Shown: in pieces, positions 14,316 to 29,154 of the stretch
Position numbering within the stretch: the first letter of the stretch is position 1
Layout: each line of letters opens with the position of its first letter
NCBI GenBank assembly: GCA_963662155.1
Contig: OY759274.1
Coordinates: 41,084,842-41,148,841 of the forward strand
Source: Lamellibrachia columna
Taxonomy: Eukaryota; Annelida; Polychaeta; Sabellida; Siboglinidae
DNA: 64,000 bases
Reading direction: 5' to 3'
Position numbers and translations under genes: made by a program
The notes under the pieces: model-generated
Told to the model about the DNA's origin: nothing
Database searches by the model: none
The model's input: only the letters and a program-made list of their open reading frames with translations

Positions 14316-14809
14316 TTGCTATTTCGCAAAACGAATTTGAAATGTGACTAGCACAAATTATAATTGAGGAGAAATCTTTAGACGATATTAAAAACATACA
14401 CGAGACCAACCATCTCTCGGCGGCGACGCGTCTTCGTTGCTTTTACGATTCGTTGACGTCATCGGATCCTACGTAAATGTCAGACCTCGCCACCCATATA
14501 ATCGATGACGTTCATTATGTATAGACATCTCTAGATAATGAGCGGTCCGCGTCAGTACAGTGCAATAATGCATTGACGTATCAGTTGTGGTTGTTATCGT
14601 TTGTGTCGCGCTCTTTGTTGCAATGGCAATTTATTTGCATCTGCACTCATTCGGTTCCTGTTTGCAACAAGTGTGTGAGACACTTCAAGACGCAGACCTG
14701 TTGTCGTGCCACGAAACCCAATTAGACGCACATAGACGTTCATGTTGATTAATGGAGCAGTTTATGCTCTGGACAATGGAATTTTAATCCACTTCATTGG
14801 CTTATTGTG
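14316..14809. other. Noncoding stretch with a CRE-like octamer
   Basis: Contains the palindromic octamer tgacgtca at about 14454 within a CpG-containing segment (14410-14530). No gene start can be tied to it, so a regulatory role is speculative. Confidence 0.35.
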
Positions 14810-15100
<291 letters not shown>

Positions 15101-15732
15101 CGTTGTTACCGTGATATCACATTAGGAGCCGTGACCAGCGAAGTCACATTAGCCATTACAGGGAAGTACTGTTTGTTGGATGGTTTCACCGGTCATCTGT
15201 CGACTTGTTTTCCTGGCGTTTGAGTTCTATTTTTGCAAATAGCGTGATCAGCCTATCGTAACGCCGACTGGCTGGACAGTCTCCGTCTTCGCATCGCTCA
15301 ACTCCCGAAGCCCATCAACGACCAGTGAGATGGCGCCCGAAATGGAAGAACCGTTACACGCGCCATTTCAGCCACCCGCAGTAGGGCTGGTCCGACGGGC
15401 CGTACAAGCGTGTGTTCCCCGCCAAGACTCTCACGCCCGGCTGCCGTACGTACGTGCCTCCGTTCATTGGGCGAGATTCGCTCGGTTGCCAAAACGGCTC
15501 CCCGACTATTGAACTGGGATTCGGGTGGTGTTAGAAATAGAACAACACCTCACAATTCTGCTGGAAGTGAAAGTAACAACAAACCACAGAAGTACGTGTT
15601 GTGATTGCATTAAGAGAAATCATGATGACAGAACAGAAATGAGTGGTTCAACACGATTTTTTGTTGTTGTAACATGATGTTGGCATCACCGTTGGGACTC
15701 GTTCGGGGGCGAACATGCCAAAGGGAGGGGAA
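15101..15732. other. Noncoding stretch, locally GC-rich
   Basis: The part 15290-15510 is GC-rich and open on both strands but shows no family-like sequence and no clean splice borders. Confidence 0.4.
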
Positions 15733-15988
<256 letters not shown>

Positions 15989-15989
15989 A

Positions 15990-16330
15990 TATTTACGACC
16001 TTCGCCGTCTTCTGCCTCTTAATCCATTGTGTGATGGGGGCCACGTCACGAAGTCTTTTCCGTCTTCACGATGACGTGTCTCCATCTCACTTCATCTTCT
16101 GCCATTTTCGCCCACTCTCTGCTGTTCACATCTGCTTTTTCAATAATCTCTTCATACTGTACCTGCATCTGTTCTACTCTTCTCATTCTACCACCTGTTG
16201 ACGTTCTCTGTGCTCTCTTTGTCGATCTCTTTGTCGATATCTCCTCGCTCATTCTCGGGACGTGTCTGTTCCCAACTTCTTTTTTTTCAGGTGTTTCTCC
16301 ATTCCACTCTCTTCTCCTAATTCCCCTCTC
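15990..16330 (-). pseudogene. Possible RTE-like retrotransposon 3' tail
   Basis: The - strand reads a basic stretch ending ADVNSREWAKMAEDEVRWRH, and in another frame WPPSHNGLRGRRRRS before a stop close to the (TA)n. A terminal D..EW..LA.DR..WR block followed by a basic C-terminus is typical of RTE-type ORF2 tails, and such elements end in short tandem repeats. The assignment rests on this short block only. Confidence 0.35.
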
Positions 16331-18008
16331 TGTCGTCACTACACATTCTCCGAAACCACTTGTTTTTTGCTAGATGTAACTGCTTCTGTCGACGCTCTCT
16401 CAGTGCAACAGTTCCCTCCTACACAAGTCGGTCTGATATTTACAGACTATCGGTTCGGAAGACAACTTCCTCCTATTGATATTAAGAATCTGTGTACGTA
16501 TTTACACGTAGTACCTCGATTAATTAGTAGAACTTATCGCACATCATCTCCAATTGTAAGGGACACGTATTCGGGAAGTCTTCACGCCGGGTTTGACTGT
16601 TGACTACGCGATGTGAAGCCTTCCTGGTAGATATTGGCTCGCTAATCAAATTGCATACACGGGTGCCTCGGCGCCATTACATCGGCATAGACGACATGCC
16701 TACGTAGACAAACTGACAATTACGACACCTGATTAGCAACAGTAGAACTTTGTAAAGGTGAACGCCGAGGAATCAACGCTCTATTGTCTTGACAATGAAA
16801 CATGTTCCGTGATGGAGGACTGACATAACAAACCATTTTAGATGATCAAATAACAAACAAAAACGTAAAAAAAAAAAATTAATAATCATCATTGGAATGG
16901 CTGAAGCGCTGGGAAACGCTAAAACAACAATTTATGAAGCGGAAAATGTAATATTGGGAAGGTCAACATTCCGACCTTAAGGATGATGCCCTGTTAACGG
17001 AGCAGACAGAATGTGAAGTGATTAGAAACAGAGAAATATACCATCTAGTAACAACGGCAAAGATTGTGTAAAAGAGAAGCAGATGTTGGCAAATAATTAA
17101 AATCAAGCAGCCTTGATAAGACACGAGCATAACAAAACTGTGATGGTAAGACATCTGTGATCGCGGGAAACTGAGGGTCATGATCGCGTACACCTGGAAC
17201 AAACTTCCGATGGTAATGAAGTTGTATATCATTGCAATATGTCTCAATGTTTTGACCGAGCTACTTCCAGGTACAGGTAATAAACCAAGATAAATCTATC
17301 ATGCAAAATGAGAAGAAAAAAAGAAAACCATAAATACCATGTAGTAATGTCAGAACGTGTAGCTATGTAAGAAAATACATTATTTAGACGGTCACAAGAG
17401 AGGAAATTCTTCTTTAAAAGAAAGGCCGTTCAAGTTTATAAGGTATCAACGTTTGAACGGAATTACAATAAATCAAACTAACAGAACAAAGACACTGGAT
17501 ATACGTTCGTTTATTAATAGTATGTGGACGAAAGCAGAACAAGGATACGTAGTATGCAGCACTAGAAACATGTATCTATAATGTGAAATTCTTTCTGGTA
17601 ATATTATAATCGCCAATACGTCAAGCTAGATTTAGACATGCTCTAAGTAGAACAATAGACGAACGTCGGCAACGTCAGTTACGTCATCGGAGTGTGTCAC
17701 GTGGTAACGCAACCATTGATAATAATAGCAACAAAGTGAATACAAAACATAAATAAAGTAAGAACAACAATACAAAATATGAAAAGAAAAATACGACGAT
17801 CTTAAGGGAAGATGAAGAAAATAACCATAACTATTTCACTAAAATTATTACCAGTAAGTGCAATACAATGTCAAGACAAACTTGGCTAATGCGTGTATAT
17901 ATTGCAGACAACGACACAACAGGATGTCATCATATCGATATAATGTTCATGTCATATCGAATGTCATTGGTGGTTGTGGTGGTAAGCCTAATTCCTGGTT
18001 TCCGTGAG
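16331..18008. other. Noncoding, AT-rich stretch
   Basis: No gene recognised on either strand. Short A-runs (16861-16880) and no tandem arrays. Confidence 0.45.
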
Positions 18009-18070
18009 CTTAACACCGGGTACGTCCTCTTTAACCATACTTAACACCGGGTACGTCCTCTTTAACCATA
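18009..18070. repeat. Direct duplication, 31 bp unit, 2 copies
   Basis: Two identical adjacent copies containing cttaacaccgggtacgtcct. Confidence 0.95.
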
Positions 18071-19168
<1,098 letters not shown>

Positions 19169-19901
19169 AAACCTTTTAATTTTTCAAAACTATTAGTCTT
19201 GTGGCAGGACAGCAATATTAATAAATGACATAGGTTTTTTGTATTTAAATCAAGTGTCTTAACATGTCTACTTAGCGTGTCAGTTTGACTGCTTTCCTGC
19301 GTGAATCTGGCTACATTGAAGGGTGTTAACAATAAGTTAGTCAGTTCGTGACGAAGGAGGGGCAAAACACAATTTCGTGATATGTAATTGTTGTTCAGCC
19401 CTTTATTTCTCACGATGAGTGCGTTATACCGCAGCTCTGTTCAGAATAATATTCAACGACGTTGGATACCATTTGCATAATTTTTTTCATTTTGCCAATC
19501 ACACTGACACATATAAACCATTCTGTGTCATAGGCAAATAACGAATATATACCATTATTGCCGGGTTCTTTATCAATCCCCTAATTAGTAACATTGCCGA
19601 ATCGTTTCCTTGCACAGGAAATTATAAGGTAATCGATACGTCAACAGTGAGCCATTGTTCGCCTGGACAGATTAGCGTCCATCGGTTCAGCCACAAGTCC
19701 ACGTGAATGGCGATGACGCACTGCGGGGCACAAACAGCAGTAACTCATCAACCGAGCTGGCCAACCTACCCAAAGGATTGTTTCAAAATAGAAAAATTTA
19801 GCGCAGCACTTGAGGCATATATAAGTACTAATAACATATATGGTTATTATATTGTTAATAGGAATACTTGAAACTGCTTCAAATGTTATGTTCAACAATG
19901 T
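19169..19901. other. Noncoding stretch
   Basis: Nothing recognised on either strand. Confidence 0.4.
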
Positions 19902-20503
19902 TTTTTGTGTGATGTCCGTTGCCTTTCTAAGAATGTCGACCTTGTTTTAGTGTGATGTCCGTTGCCTTTCTAAGAATGTCGACCTTGTTTTTGTGTGATG
20001 TCCGTTGCCTTTATAAGAATGTCGACCTTGTTTTTGTGTGATGTCCGTTGCCTTTCTAAGAATGTCGACCTTGTTTTTGTGTGATGTCCGTTGCCTTTCT
20101 AAGAATGTCGACCTTGTTTTTGTGTGATGTCCGTTGCCTTTCTAAGAATGTCGACCTTGTTTTTGTGTGATGTCCGTTGCCTTTCTAAGAATGTCGACCT
20201 TGTTTTTGTGTGATGTCCGTTGCCTTTCTAAGAATGTCGACCTTGTTTTTGTGTGATGTCCGTTGCCTTTCTAAGAATGTCGACCTTGTTTTTGTGTGAT
20301 GTCCGTTGCCTTTCTAAGAATGTCGACCTTGTTTTTGTGTGATGTCCGTTGCCTTTCTAAGAATGTCGACCTTGTTTTTGTGTGATGTCCGTTGCCTTTC
20401 TAAGAATGTCGACCTTGTTTTTGTGTGATGTCCGTTGCCTTTCTAAGAATGTCGACCTTGTTTTTGTGTGATGTCCGTTGCCTTTCTAAGAATGTCGACC
20501 TTG
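19902..20503. repeat. Minisatellite, 43 bp unit, 14 copies
   Basis: Fourteen copies of a unit with gatgtccgttgcctttctaa and gaatgtcgaccttg. Only three point differences are visible in 602 bp (first two junctions and one tata), so the array is very homogeneous. It shares period but not sequence with the array at 1842. Confidence 0.97.
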
Positions 20504-21302
20504 CCGTATAACATGCAATATAAACATGATATTCGGAGCGAATCATTCAAAATAAACAGACAACAGTGTAGTTCATTAAAACACATTTAGGTGGTCTGTA
20601 TGTTAGAATATATATAATATAACGAGATTTTACAATAAAAACAATCTGATGTACCTTTTACAGAGATACTCGAAACATTCTACAAATGTTGAGGGACGTA
20701 ACGCTTGGTGGTTCAGTGTGGCTGCAACTTACTAGCGAGAGCGACGAAGCTGTTTACAGGAAGCTGCAGGAATCGTACGTTGTCAAGGCACCACGCATTA
20801 ACGGTGCTTGTTCTTTGCCTTAAACTGTGAATCTTGAAATATTTGGAATATTTGACCCATTTTATCATACCTGTTAGTTATTTATAATATGCTCGTATTC
20901 ATATATTGAGTTTAATATTATGTAACCTAAAATATATATATATGTAGACCTTATAGTGATTTGTCGCGTAGAGAATAAATATGTAGCGAGTAAATGTGTA
21001 ATTAGCTTTGATAAAACAGTATTGCATAACACGAGGCGATATTTTAAAAATGCGTTGCAGTCGGTGTTGTTTATTTATGCTTTTTAGACTTAAACGGATG
21101 TCGTCTGTTTTCCCACCTTTTCCACCTTTCCCACAGCCGCTTTCTCTTGTGGTGCACTCGAACTGTGTCGCAACTGGACACTTATACAAATTCTTGATAA
21201 TTCTACGAACTGGCCTGATTGTGGGGAGGGGTAATTCTGAAATGTATATATAACTTACTCAGTAAGGTTACAAACAAAGTCGCCGTGCACAGTACCACGT
21301 TT
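20504..21302. other. Noncoding stretch
   Basis: The words gttcattaaaacacattta and tgtatgttagaat at 20570-20610 have a diverged counterpart at 43487-43525, suggesting one more old dispersed repeat. No gene recognised. Confidence 0.4.
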
Positions 21303-21383
21303 ATTACATCGTCATGTTACTATTACATCGTCATGTTACTATCACATCGTCATGTTACTATCACATCGTCATGTTACTATCAC
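21303..21383. repeat. Minisatellite, 19 bp unit, about 4 copies
   Basis: Tandem attacatcgtcatgttact with t/c variation. Confidence 0.95.
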
Positions 21384-21819
21384 GCGCATTCTCCACAGGA
21401 AATGTTTGTTCGCATCTTGTGCCATCGGTTTGTCGACACATTCGGCGTAAGAATGAAACGTCGAACAAGACTGGACTTGGTGTTTCACGCTTAAGGATGC
21501 GAGTTCCTTGGAGGAAGATAAGATGTAACATCTTGTATAGAGCAGTATCGTTTGCCATGTAGACCAACATCAAATCTATTCTTCTAATAGTCGTATGTGC
21601 TATATGTCATAGCAATTAATATATGGTTATATTTACGTATAAGCACGAATATGTTTTTGCAATTCACTGTAGTCTTTGTTGTTAATTCGTGCTTATGTTC
21701 GTGCTTATGTTCGTGCTTATGTTCGTGCTTAGATTGTTATGTTTTGCTTTTTATTTTATAACCCTGCTCATTGATTGATTGATTCATTCATTCATCAACA
21801 ATTTACAAGACAAACATGT
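21384..21819. other. Noncoding stretch with a 12 bp repeat
   Basis: Four copies of ttcgtgcttatg occupy 21686-21731, and short (ATTG)n/(ATTC)n runs follow at 21771-21796. Confidence 0.8.
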
Positions 21820-22371
21820 ACGTAACCGTACACACACTTACATATAACCGTGCACACACTTACATATAACCGTACACACACTTACATATAACCGTACACA
21901 CACTTACATATAACCGTGCACACACTTACATATAACCGTGCACACACTTACATATAACCGTACACACACTTATATATAACCGTACACACACTTACATATA
22001 ACCGTACACACACTTACATATAACCGTACACACACTTACATATAACCGTGCACACACTTACATATAACCGTGCACACACTTACATATAACCGTGCACACA
22101 CTTACATATAACCGTACACACACTTATATATAACCGTACACACACTTATATATAACCGTACACACACTTACATATAACCGTACACACACTTACATATAAC
22201 CGTGCACACACTTACATATAACCGTGCACACACTTACATATAACCGTGCACACACTTACATATAACCGTACACACACTTATATATAACCGTACACACACT
22301 TACATATAACCGTACACACACTTACATATAACCGTACACACACTTACATATAACCGTACACATACTTACAT
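21820..22371. repeat. Minisatellite, 22 bp unit, about 25 copies
   Basis: Unit cacacacttacatataaccg plus two bases (ta or tg). The ta and tg types alternate in runs, with additional tatata variants, a pattern that would allow higher-order analysis. Confidence 0.97.
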
Positions 22372-22859
22372 GTGAATGCGATACACACTAATTATACGTA
22401 TTTGCAAAACAACAGCTACACAAGTGTGTACACAGTGTTTGATGGGAGTAAATGCGCAGTCGTTTAACCTTGCGCATTATACCATGAATATTTGTAAGTC
22501 TCACTATTACCGAGTAATTACTTATCTTATATATCAATGCAAAGAATAATCCAGGAATCGTTATAACTGCCGTCGTTGGGGATATCACTATCAATACCAA
22601 TGCGACGAACAGACGTTCGATTTGTGTTCGGGAAGTTGTACGATGTTTTTTCCCGAGTGAATCGATTGGCGAAAGTCAATGAATTTCAGTCGCGACAGAT
22701 CGTCGATGTCAACACTTGAATGTGTCGGACCATCGGACTGCGCTGTTTTCGCACTGTTGTATTCACTAGATGTTCATTGTATCAATGGCGGATCCAAAAC
22801 AAAAAGATTGCGTAACGGCCGCAAACAAAGCTACTTCTGCTATCGCAATCACAATTAAA
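22372..22859. other. Noncoding stretch
   Basis: Nothing recognised. Confidence 0.4.
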
Positions 22860-23130
22860 ATAACCACCACGCACTCCACCACGCCCTACGCCACGCCCAC
22901 CACCACGCGCTCCACCACGCCCACCACCACGCGCTTCACCACGCCCTACGCCACGCCCACCACCACGCGCTCCACCACGCCCACCACCACGCGCTTCACC
23001 ACGCCCTACGCCACGCCCACCACCACGCGCTCCACCACGCCCTCCACCACACCCACCACCACGCGCTCCACCACGCCCTCCACCACGCCCACCACCACGC
23101 GCTCCACCACGCCCACCACCACTGCCACTG
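22860..23130. repeat. Imperfect CCACGC-type minisatellite
   Basis: Mixtures of ccaccacgcgctccaccacg and cacgccctacgccacgccca give a Thr/Pro-rich open frame on + and a Gly/Arg-rich one on -. Both are by-products of the repeat. Confidence 0.9.
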
Positions 23131-23162
23131 CCATGACTACCACCGCAACTCGACAAAATATC

Positions 23163-23857
<695 letters not shown>

Positions 23858-24066
23858 TCTCACTCGCTCGCGCGCTCGCTCACTCACTCACTCACTCACT
23901 CACTCACTCACTCACTCACTCACTCACTCACTCACTCACTCACTCACCCAATCACTCACTCACCCAATCACTCACTCAATCAATCAATCAATCACTCACT
24001 CACTCACTCACTCACTCACCCACCCACCTACCCACTCACTCACTCACTCACTCACTCACTCACTCG
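23858..24066. repeat. (CTCA)n microsatellite with ATCA interruptions
   Basis: CTCA tetramers over about 200 bp with CCCA and ATCA variants in the centre. Confidence 0.98.
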
Positions 24067-24723
24067 CATGATATAATCAAAGTACGACATATTCTGTTTC
24101 AAGATTTACACCTTTAGTGGGAGTACCTTTAGTGGGAGTACCTTTAGTGGGAGTACCTGACTGACTTCTTCAGTGACGGACTTATTTGCTCTCACGACCG
24201 TCTAGGAGATCAAAGAAGTCTCACATACATTATATGTTTGAAATTATCAGTGGTCAAACCTACAATCCATATAAATACATAAAGGAGTAGGACTACAAAC
24301 TGGGCGATTTCAAAACAACACATTTCTATGAAGTTCTGTGTAACTTTTGTAGCTACTTATCTGAGCTAATACCGGAGCTGTTTAATTAGTTTGTTTTAAA
24401 TGTTCAACCACCACCGATACCGAGCAAATATTGTAAATTGTCAGAAACGCCTGCGTTCCTGGACTACAGAATATGGTAGAATCTCTTTAATCAGGGAATA
24501 CAAATGTGCTTATTTAGTATTGTCTGGCACACTACTCACAGGAACATCAACAAACCTGCTTCGCGATGGGTTCAATGAATTGTGGAAGTAGCCTTAAGCA
24601 TATGCGTATAGTTTGCATATGTATATGTACGTCGACATTGAAGCTACAATATTGACACCACGACACATGTGTAGCGACAGTGCAACAAGGAACAATCAAT
24701 GCATTGGCGGAACCGGGGAGTTG
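24067..24723. other. Noncoding stretch with a 15 bp triplication
   Basis: Three copies of acctttagtgggagt at 24110-24157. Nothing else recognised. Confidence 0.6.
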
Positions 24724-24828
24724 TTGTTACTCGTGTTGCGAACGTTGTAACTCGTGTTACGAACGTTGTAACTCGTGTTGCGAACGTTGTAACTCGTGTT
24801 GCGAACGTTGTAACTCGTGTTGCGAACT
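24724..24828. repeat. Minisatellite, 21 bp unit, 5 copies
   Basis: Tandem gttgtaactcgtgttgcgaac with g/a variation at one site; the period keeps one frame open on each strand, which is coincidental. Confidence 0.95.
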
Positions 24829-25683
24829 GCGTCAGGTATACGCGTAAATCGCGGCCCAGATTGCGTGGAGCATTTCACACAGGGAAAATGTTACGACGGT
24901 CGATCGATCCAGCTAATTAGACATATGAATATCGCGGCCAATGAAAGATAATATATCACAATGCCAGCTATAAACATCGCCAAGAGCGCTCTGACTCACC
25001 TTGCTGGAGATAATGCGTCCTGCTGCCGACCGCCACTGTGATCCTCACGTAGCGTTTGTCTGTTGAACTTCGGGAGGAATCACTGATCAACGCGAACGAA
25101 CTTTGTCAGCGAATACAGGTGGTCCGAGAAACGTGTCGGAGTGTGGGTTAGTCATAATCACGAGTTCTCTTCTGAAGGAGAAACAACCCCGTTGAACAAA
25201 ATCAACGTCCGTATAAGTCACAATCCCGGGTTCTCTTCTGAAGGCGTCTCGACAAAAGACCTCTTTGAACAAAGGCAACGTCTGTATAAGTCATAATCGC
25301 GGGTTATCTTCTGAAGGCGTCTCGGCAAATAATATTATCGTTGAACAAAGACAATGCCTGTGTAAGACACAATCGCAGGTTCTCTTCTGAGACAACCTCG
25401 TCATGCGGCGATCATCACTCGATTCGTGGCCGGTCTTCAGTGCATGCTGATCGCGCGCTGCTGACGTCTTCGGTGTTTGTCGCACTGCTGTCAGTCGACG
25501 CTGGTGACAATGCAGGCAGGTGTGTCGTCACTGTCACCAGGGCGGCGAGACGATTAATCGACTCACTGCATCGCCGTCTGGACGACGCGACCAACCAACA
25601 GCCGCGAGCGCCGAGGTCGCTCGATGTCGTCACGCAGATGGTTCTCCCGGCAGCCTGGGGCTACACTTAGCATCATGGCCGCG
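24829..25683. other. Noncoding stretch with diverged ~75 bp repeats
   Basis: Between 25148 and 25400 about four diverged copies share aatc.c.ggttctcttctgaa, then gaacaaa..caac. The remainder to 25680 is GC-rich and open in several frames but resembles nothing known. Confidence 0.5.
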
Positions 25684-25864
25684 GGGGAAGAGGACACGCG
25701 GGTTCCCTTAATTATTATTGCACGCAAAAAGTCAGTAGTAGTGTGTCCAGTGTCAATATTATTAATGGACCCATGTGGCACGGGCGGTCAAACGCACTGG
25801 ACACACGACTACTGTATTATTGCGTGCAATAATAATGAAGGGAACCCGTGTTCCATGCCCTCCC
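25684..25864. mobile_element. Short element with long inverted repeats (MITE-like)
   Basis: The left arm (25684-25752) contains cgggttccctta, attattattgcacgca and gtgtgtccagtg. The right arm (25795-25864) contains their reverse complements in mirrored order: cactggacacac, tgcgtgcaataataat, gaagggaacccg. About 69 bp arms enclose a ~42 bp centre. No coding capacity. Target-site duplication is unclear because the right end runs into (TA)n. Confidence 0.75.
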
Positions 25865-25865
25865 C

Positions 25866-26012
<147 letters not shown>

Positions 26013-26119
26013 TTTAATTTGTAATGCATATGTGGTTGGCATACCTAAAAATAAAGGTATCTGTGTAGTTAAATAACCCACATATGGACTCGCAATTCAA
26101 GAGAATATTTTATTTAAAA

Positions 26120-26680
26120 ATAAAAACGGTGCATTCAATACAATCAATGGAATACCAGCATCATAATCACGTGGTGTCATCTCCCTCGGAAGGTCGGCTG
26201 TCACGGACCACCACTGGTGTCTGCACGGTGCCGTTCTAATCAGATCTTCACATTTAATTTCCCATCCACACCTTGATGTTGTCTGTCTATGTGATTCTTG
26301 GTCTTCCCTGCCTCTGTTACACCCACCATTCCCACCAATATTCCCAAGTCCACGCTTTGATGTTGTCTGTCCATGTGACTCTTGGTCTTCACTGCCTCTT
26401 TTACCCTCCACCATGCCCTCCTATGTTCCCCATCCAAACCTTGATGTTGTCTGTCTATGTGATTCTTGGTCTTCCCTGCCTCTTTTACCCCCACCATGCC
26501 CTCCAATGTTCCCCGCTGCATTCCTTCCTGTCTGGTGATGTGACCAAACAATGTTAATTTGTGTTTATTTATTTTGTTGAAAAGTTGTTTTTTTATTCCG
26601 GCCCGATTAAGTACTTCGACGTGCGTGACATCCTCACTCCAGCTTGACCTTCTTTGAATATGACCTAACATGAATGTGTT
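26120..26680 (-). pseudogene. RTE-type reverse transcriptase C-terminal fragment with in-frame triplication
   Basis: The - strand begins SWSEDVTHVEVLNRAG, then KLTLFGHITRQEGMQRG, then KNHIDRQHQ, and in another frame ends IKCEDLIRTAP, HQWWSVTADL. The order (S.T..V.NEEVL.RAG, .LR.FGH..R..G, GR....W.D, K.EDL...A.DR..W) is typical of the C-terminal half of craniofacial/RTE-type endonuclease-reverse transcriptases. The middle part has been triplicated with an 84 bp period (26260-26511), exactly 28 codons, and the frame stays open through all three copies. A frameshift separates the start and end. Confidence 0.75.
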
Positions 26681-27261
26681 TTGTTCGTGAATAACGTAGT
26701 CGATCCTAAACCATCAAGCCATTAATTTAGAGAACAACTAACGAGCGACGCTTTGATTGGGGACAATTATCTAGGGAAGTCAGTCCGCGTGAGTGGGGTG
26801 TCCCAAGCCGCGTCACAGGGACGACAGCCAGGGAATACAATGGCTTCCCCGCAGTGACAGTTCCTCGGGTGTAACAACTCTGCAGCAGTTGTCCCTGACA
26901 CGTCCATGCCCAATTTCCTGCCGACTTGGAGAACGGGCTGATAATGACAATGGTTATGGTTACACCTGCCCTTTGCGACTGAGACAGACGTTTTATCGTG
27001 TGGGTTGGTCGGTTGCTAATCTACATGTATATAAAGTGGCGTAACTAGGACCTCGCAGAGGGACAAGCCTAGTTACCCATGCTACCACGTAGTTGAGCAA
27101 GAAAAAAATACGGTAGAAATGAAAAAAATGTAAGCCAAAGGAGGGCCCTTTTATAAGTTACATTAATACATTACGTCACGTCACTAAATACAACATTTGG
27201 TTTTTAAAAAGTCTGTTCTAACACAGCCCGCTGTCTACTCCTTGTGATCGCCCGAGACGCA
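26681..27261. other. Noncoding stretch with a family C copy
   Basis: At 27033-27092 gtaactaggacctcgcaga is followed by cctagttaccc and taccacg; a diverged copy occurs at 42120-42185. The two 9 bp words gtaactagg and cctagttac are complementary, so the copy can fold as a stem-loop. No gene recognised. Confidence 0.5.
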
Positions 27262-27490
27262 TTCTATTTCATCTCCTTGGCAGAACTGTTCATTCCAGCA
27301 TCAAATAATCTTCTATATGAGGCATTCAGCCACACTGCAATAAGTGCGCGAAAGCTATTCATTCAAACAATTATGTCGTTTTGTTTTCTGATAGGTTGGT
27401 ACTCTTTCATACATCTGAGAGAAGTGGGGCAACGTGTAGTGAACGAAATTGCTCAGGCTTCGAAACGACAGCAACATCTTTATCAAGATA
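27262..27490 (+). repeat. Dispersed repeat family B, copy 1
   Basis: Words in order: gaggcattcagccacactgc, ctattcattcaaacaatt, ggtactctttcatacatctg, agtggggcaacgtgtagtga, acgaaattgctcaggcttcg. The same order is present at 28675-28890 on the opposite strand. Confidence 0.7.
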
Positions 27491-28674
27491 TTCGACTGCG
27501 CCCCAAATCAATATTCAAATTCATGAAATATTCGAATATTGTCATGTTGATTTGCTTTCAAATTGTTTATCCTTCCAGGAAATCGGCAATGCTTCCTTTG
27601 TTTCACTCAATCCTTCTGTGCCGGTGAATACACTACAGTTTCTACGGTGATGGTTCCTACACAACTAGATTGCTTGCCACGTCACACAAAACAGCGGTGA
27701 CGTGAAACCGGAACTGACGTGTAATATCATAAGTGATGACGCATTATTCTCACGTCATCGATTTTCTACGAGATTTTGAAAGAGTGGCGCTAACTATTAC
27801 GGATGAAAAATTAGAGGTTTGTGTACACAGTGGTTAATACCCAGAAAGGGCTTAGTAGAGACGGAAACCGTAGTAACTGGCGCAAGTGAAATGATATGCT
27901 TGATTTTTATCGTGATGTCAGGTAGGTGTGGGTAGCCCGTGTTATTGTGATGTTGTCGGGCATTTGTCACAAACTCAGTCAACGAGTCATTGACATTGTA
28001 TTTTTACATCTTGAATCTGGGTAGAATATCAAAGCGACATCTTTTTTCACTGTTCATTTGGTAACCAATGTAATAGCAACATGAAAGGTTCGTTTGCTGT
28101 GTCGAAATGTTGTATCATCGATTCGGCTAAAAGCAATTACTGACAAACAGCTTGTGTACCTGGTTATACCTATGGCTATACGGGTCATCGGGAAATCTCA
28201 GATGCCGCTAGAATTATCGTACAATCAACCCACTCCCCCTGCTGAGCACATGGGCAGTAGGCGCTTTATACTCTTTCGGGCAGCTGTTTATTTTTACGGG
28301 AATAAAACCTTTTAAATGTTTGCTGGTTGAATTTACTTTTGAATTCACTTGCTGTGTATTAAATCACATATTAATTTGTAGATTGCTTATTGGAGGAATA
28401 TCGGAGCACTGTGATAAGCACACGGCTCTAATTTAATTATACCGGCTAACTTTTCGCCGACCGCTATATCAGATATTCAGAAAGGTCATGGGAATCTGAT
28501 CATGATTCTTGTCATTCTTGAGTACTGTGTCAGTATATTAGTCGCAACGTTAATTCCAACGACTGTTGTGTATGTAACGATTACTTACGAGATTGCATAT
28601 ATTGCTCTTCTGGGTAACGTTTCACGGCATAAAATAAAGCCAAGACCCGTTAGATTTGGTTAAACCGTCTCGCT
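27491..28674. other. Noncoding stretch upstream of the Ig gene exons
   Basis: Searched for a signal-peptide exon ending in phase 1 that could join exon 1 at 29066; none is convincing. No other gene recognised. Confidence 0.4.
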
Positions 28675-28890
28675 GCCGTTTCGAAGCTTGTGCAATTTCG
28701 TTCTCTCCACATTGCCCCATTTCACTCAGCTGTATAAATGTGAGTACCAGAGTAACCTGACTATAGACGGTGATGGAAATATGTGAACGAATAGTCTTCG
28801 CGTAGTAATTGCAGCGTGGTTGAATGCTTCCCAGAGAAGTCGAGTTGGCGCTACAAGGAACAGGTTTGCCAGGGGGTGAAGTGTTGAACG
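28675..28890 (-). repeat. Dispersed repeat family B, copy 2
   Basis: On the - strand: ggaagcattcaaccacgctg, ctattcgttcacatattt, ggtactcacatttatacagc, aatggggcaatgtggag, acgaaattgcacaagcttcg. These match copy 1 word for word with substitutions. Partial copies lie at 40618-40705 (-) and 55235-55325 (+). Confidence 0.7.
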
Positions 28891-29065
28891 ATTTGAACGG
28901 TCCTGTGTACAGGATACCGCGCTATATACGAACTTACCTCTACCTTTTTTAATATATAACATGTTTAATTTTGTTTTTATAATAAACAGGATCATACTTT
29001 AATTGTACCTTTATGTTAAATAACGATGCAGTCTTGTTGGGCGCCTGTTGCTTTAGTGTGCGCAG

Positions 29066-29154
29066 CCAGAGACGTTCATCCGGCAAATGTGGCTGCTAAG
29101 GTCGGCGAGACGGTGACGTTGCAATGTTCCAAGTCTTCCGCCAGTTACATTCAA
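29066..29154 (+). CDS. Ig gene exon 1 seen: N-terminal half of Ig1
   Basis: Acceptor gtgcgcag (AG 29064-29065), open frame RDVHPANVAAKVGETVTLQC then SKSSASYIQ, donor CAA|gtgtgt. Starts in phase 1, ends in phase 0. An ATG at 29026 (MQSCWAPVALVCAA) would give a very short signal-like start as an alternative to splicing. Confidence 0.75.

Noticed and set aside
14454..14461. CRE-like tgacgtca as a promoter element
   Set aside because: A single octamer with no gene start nearby; expected by chance at this window size.
19902..20503. Possible CRISPR-like array
   Set aside because: Units are directly adjacent and identical, without variable spacers, and the window is eukaryotic; the same applies to the arrays at 8249, 57031 and 61112.
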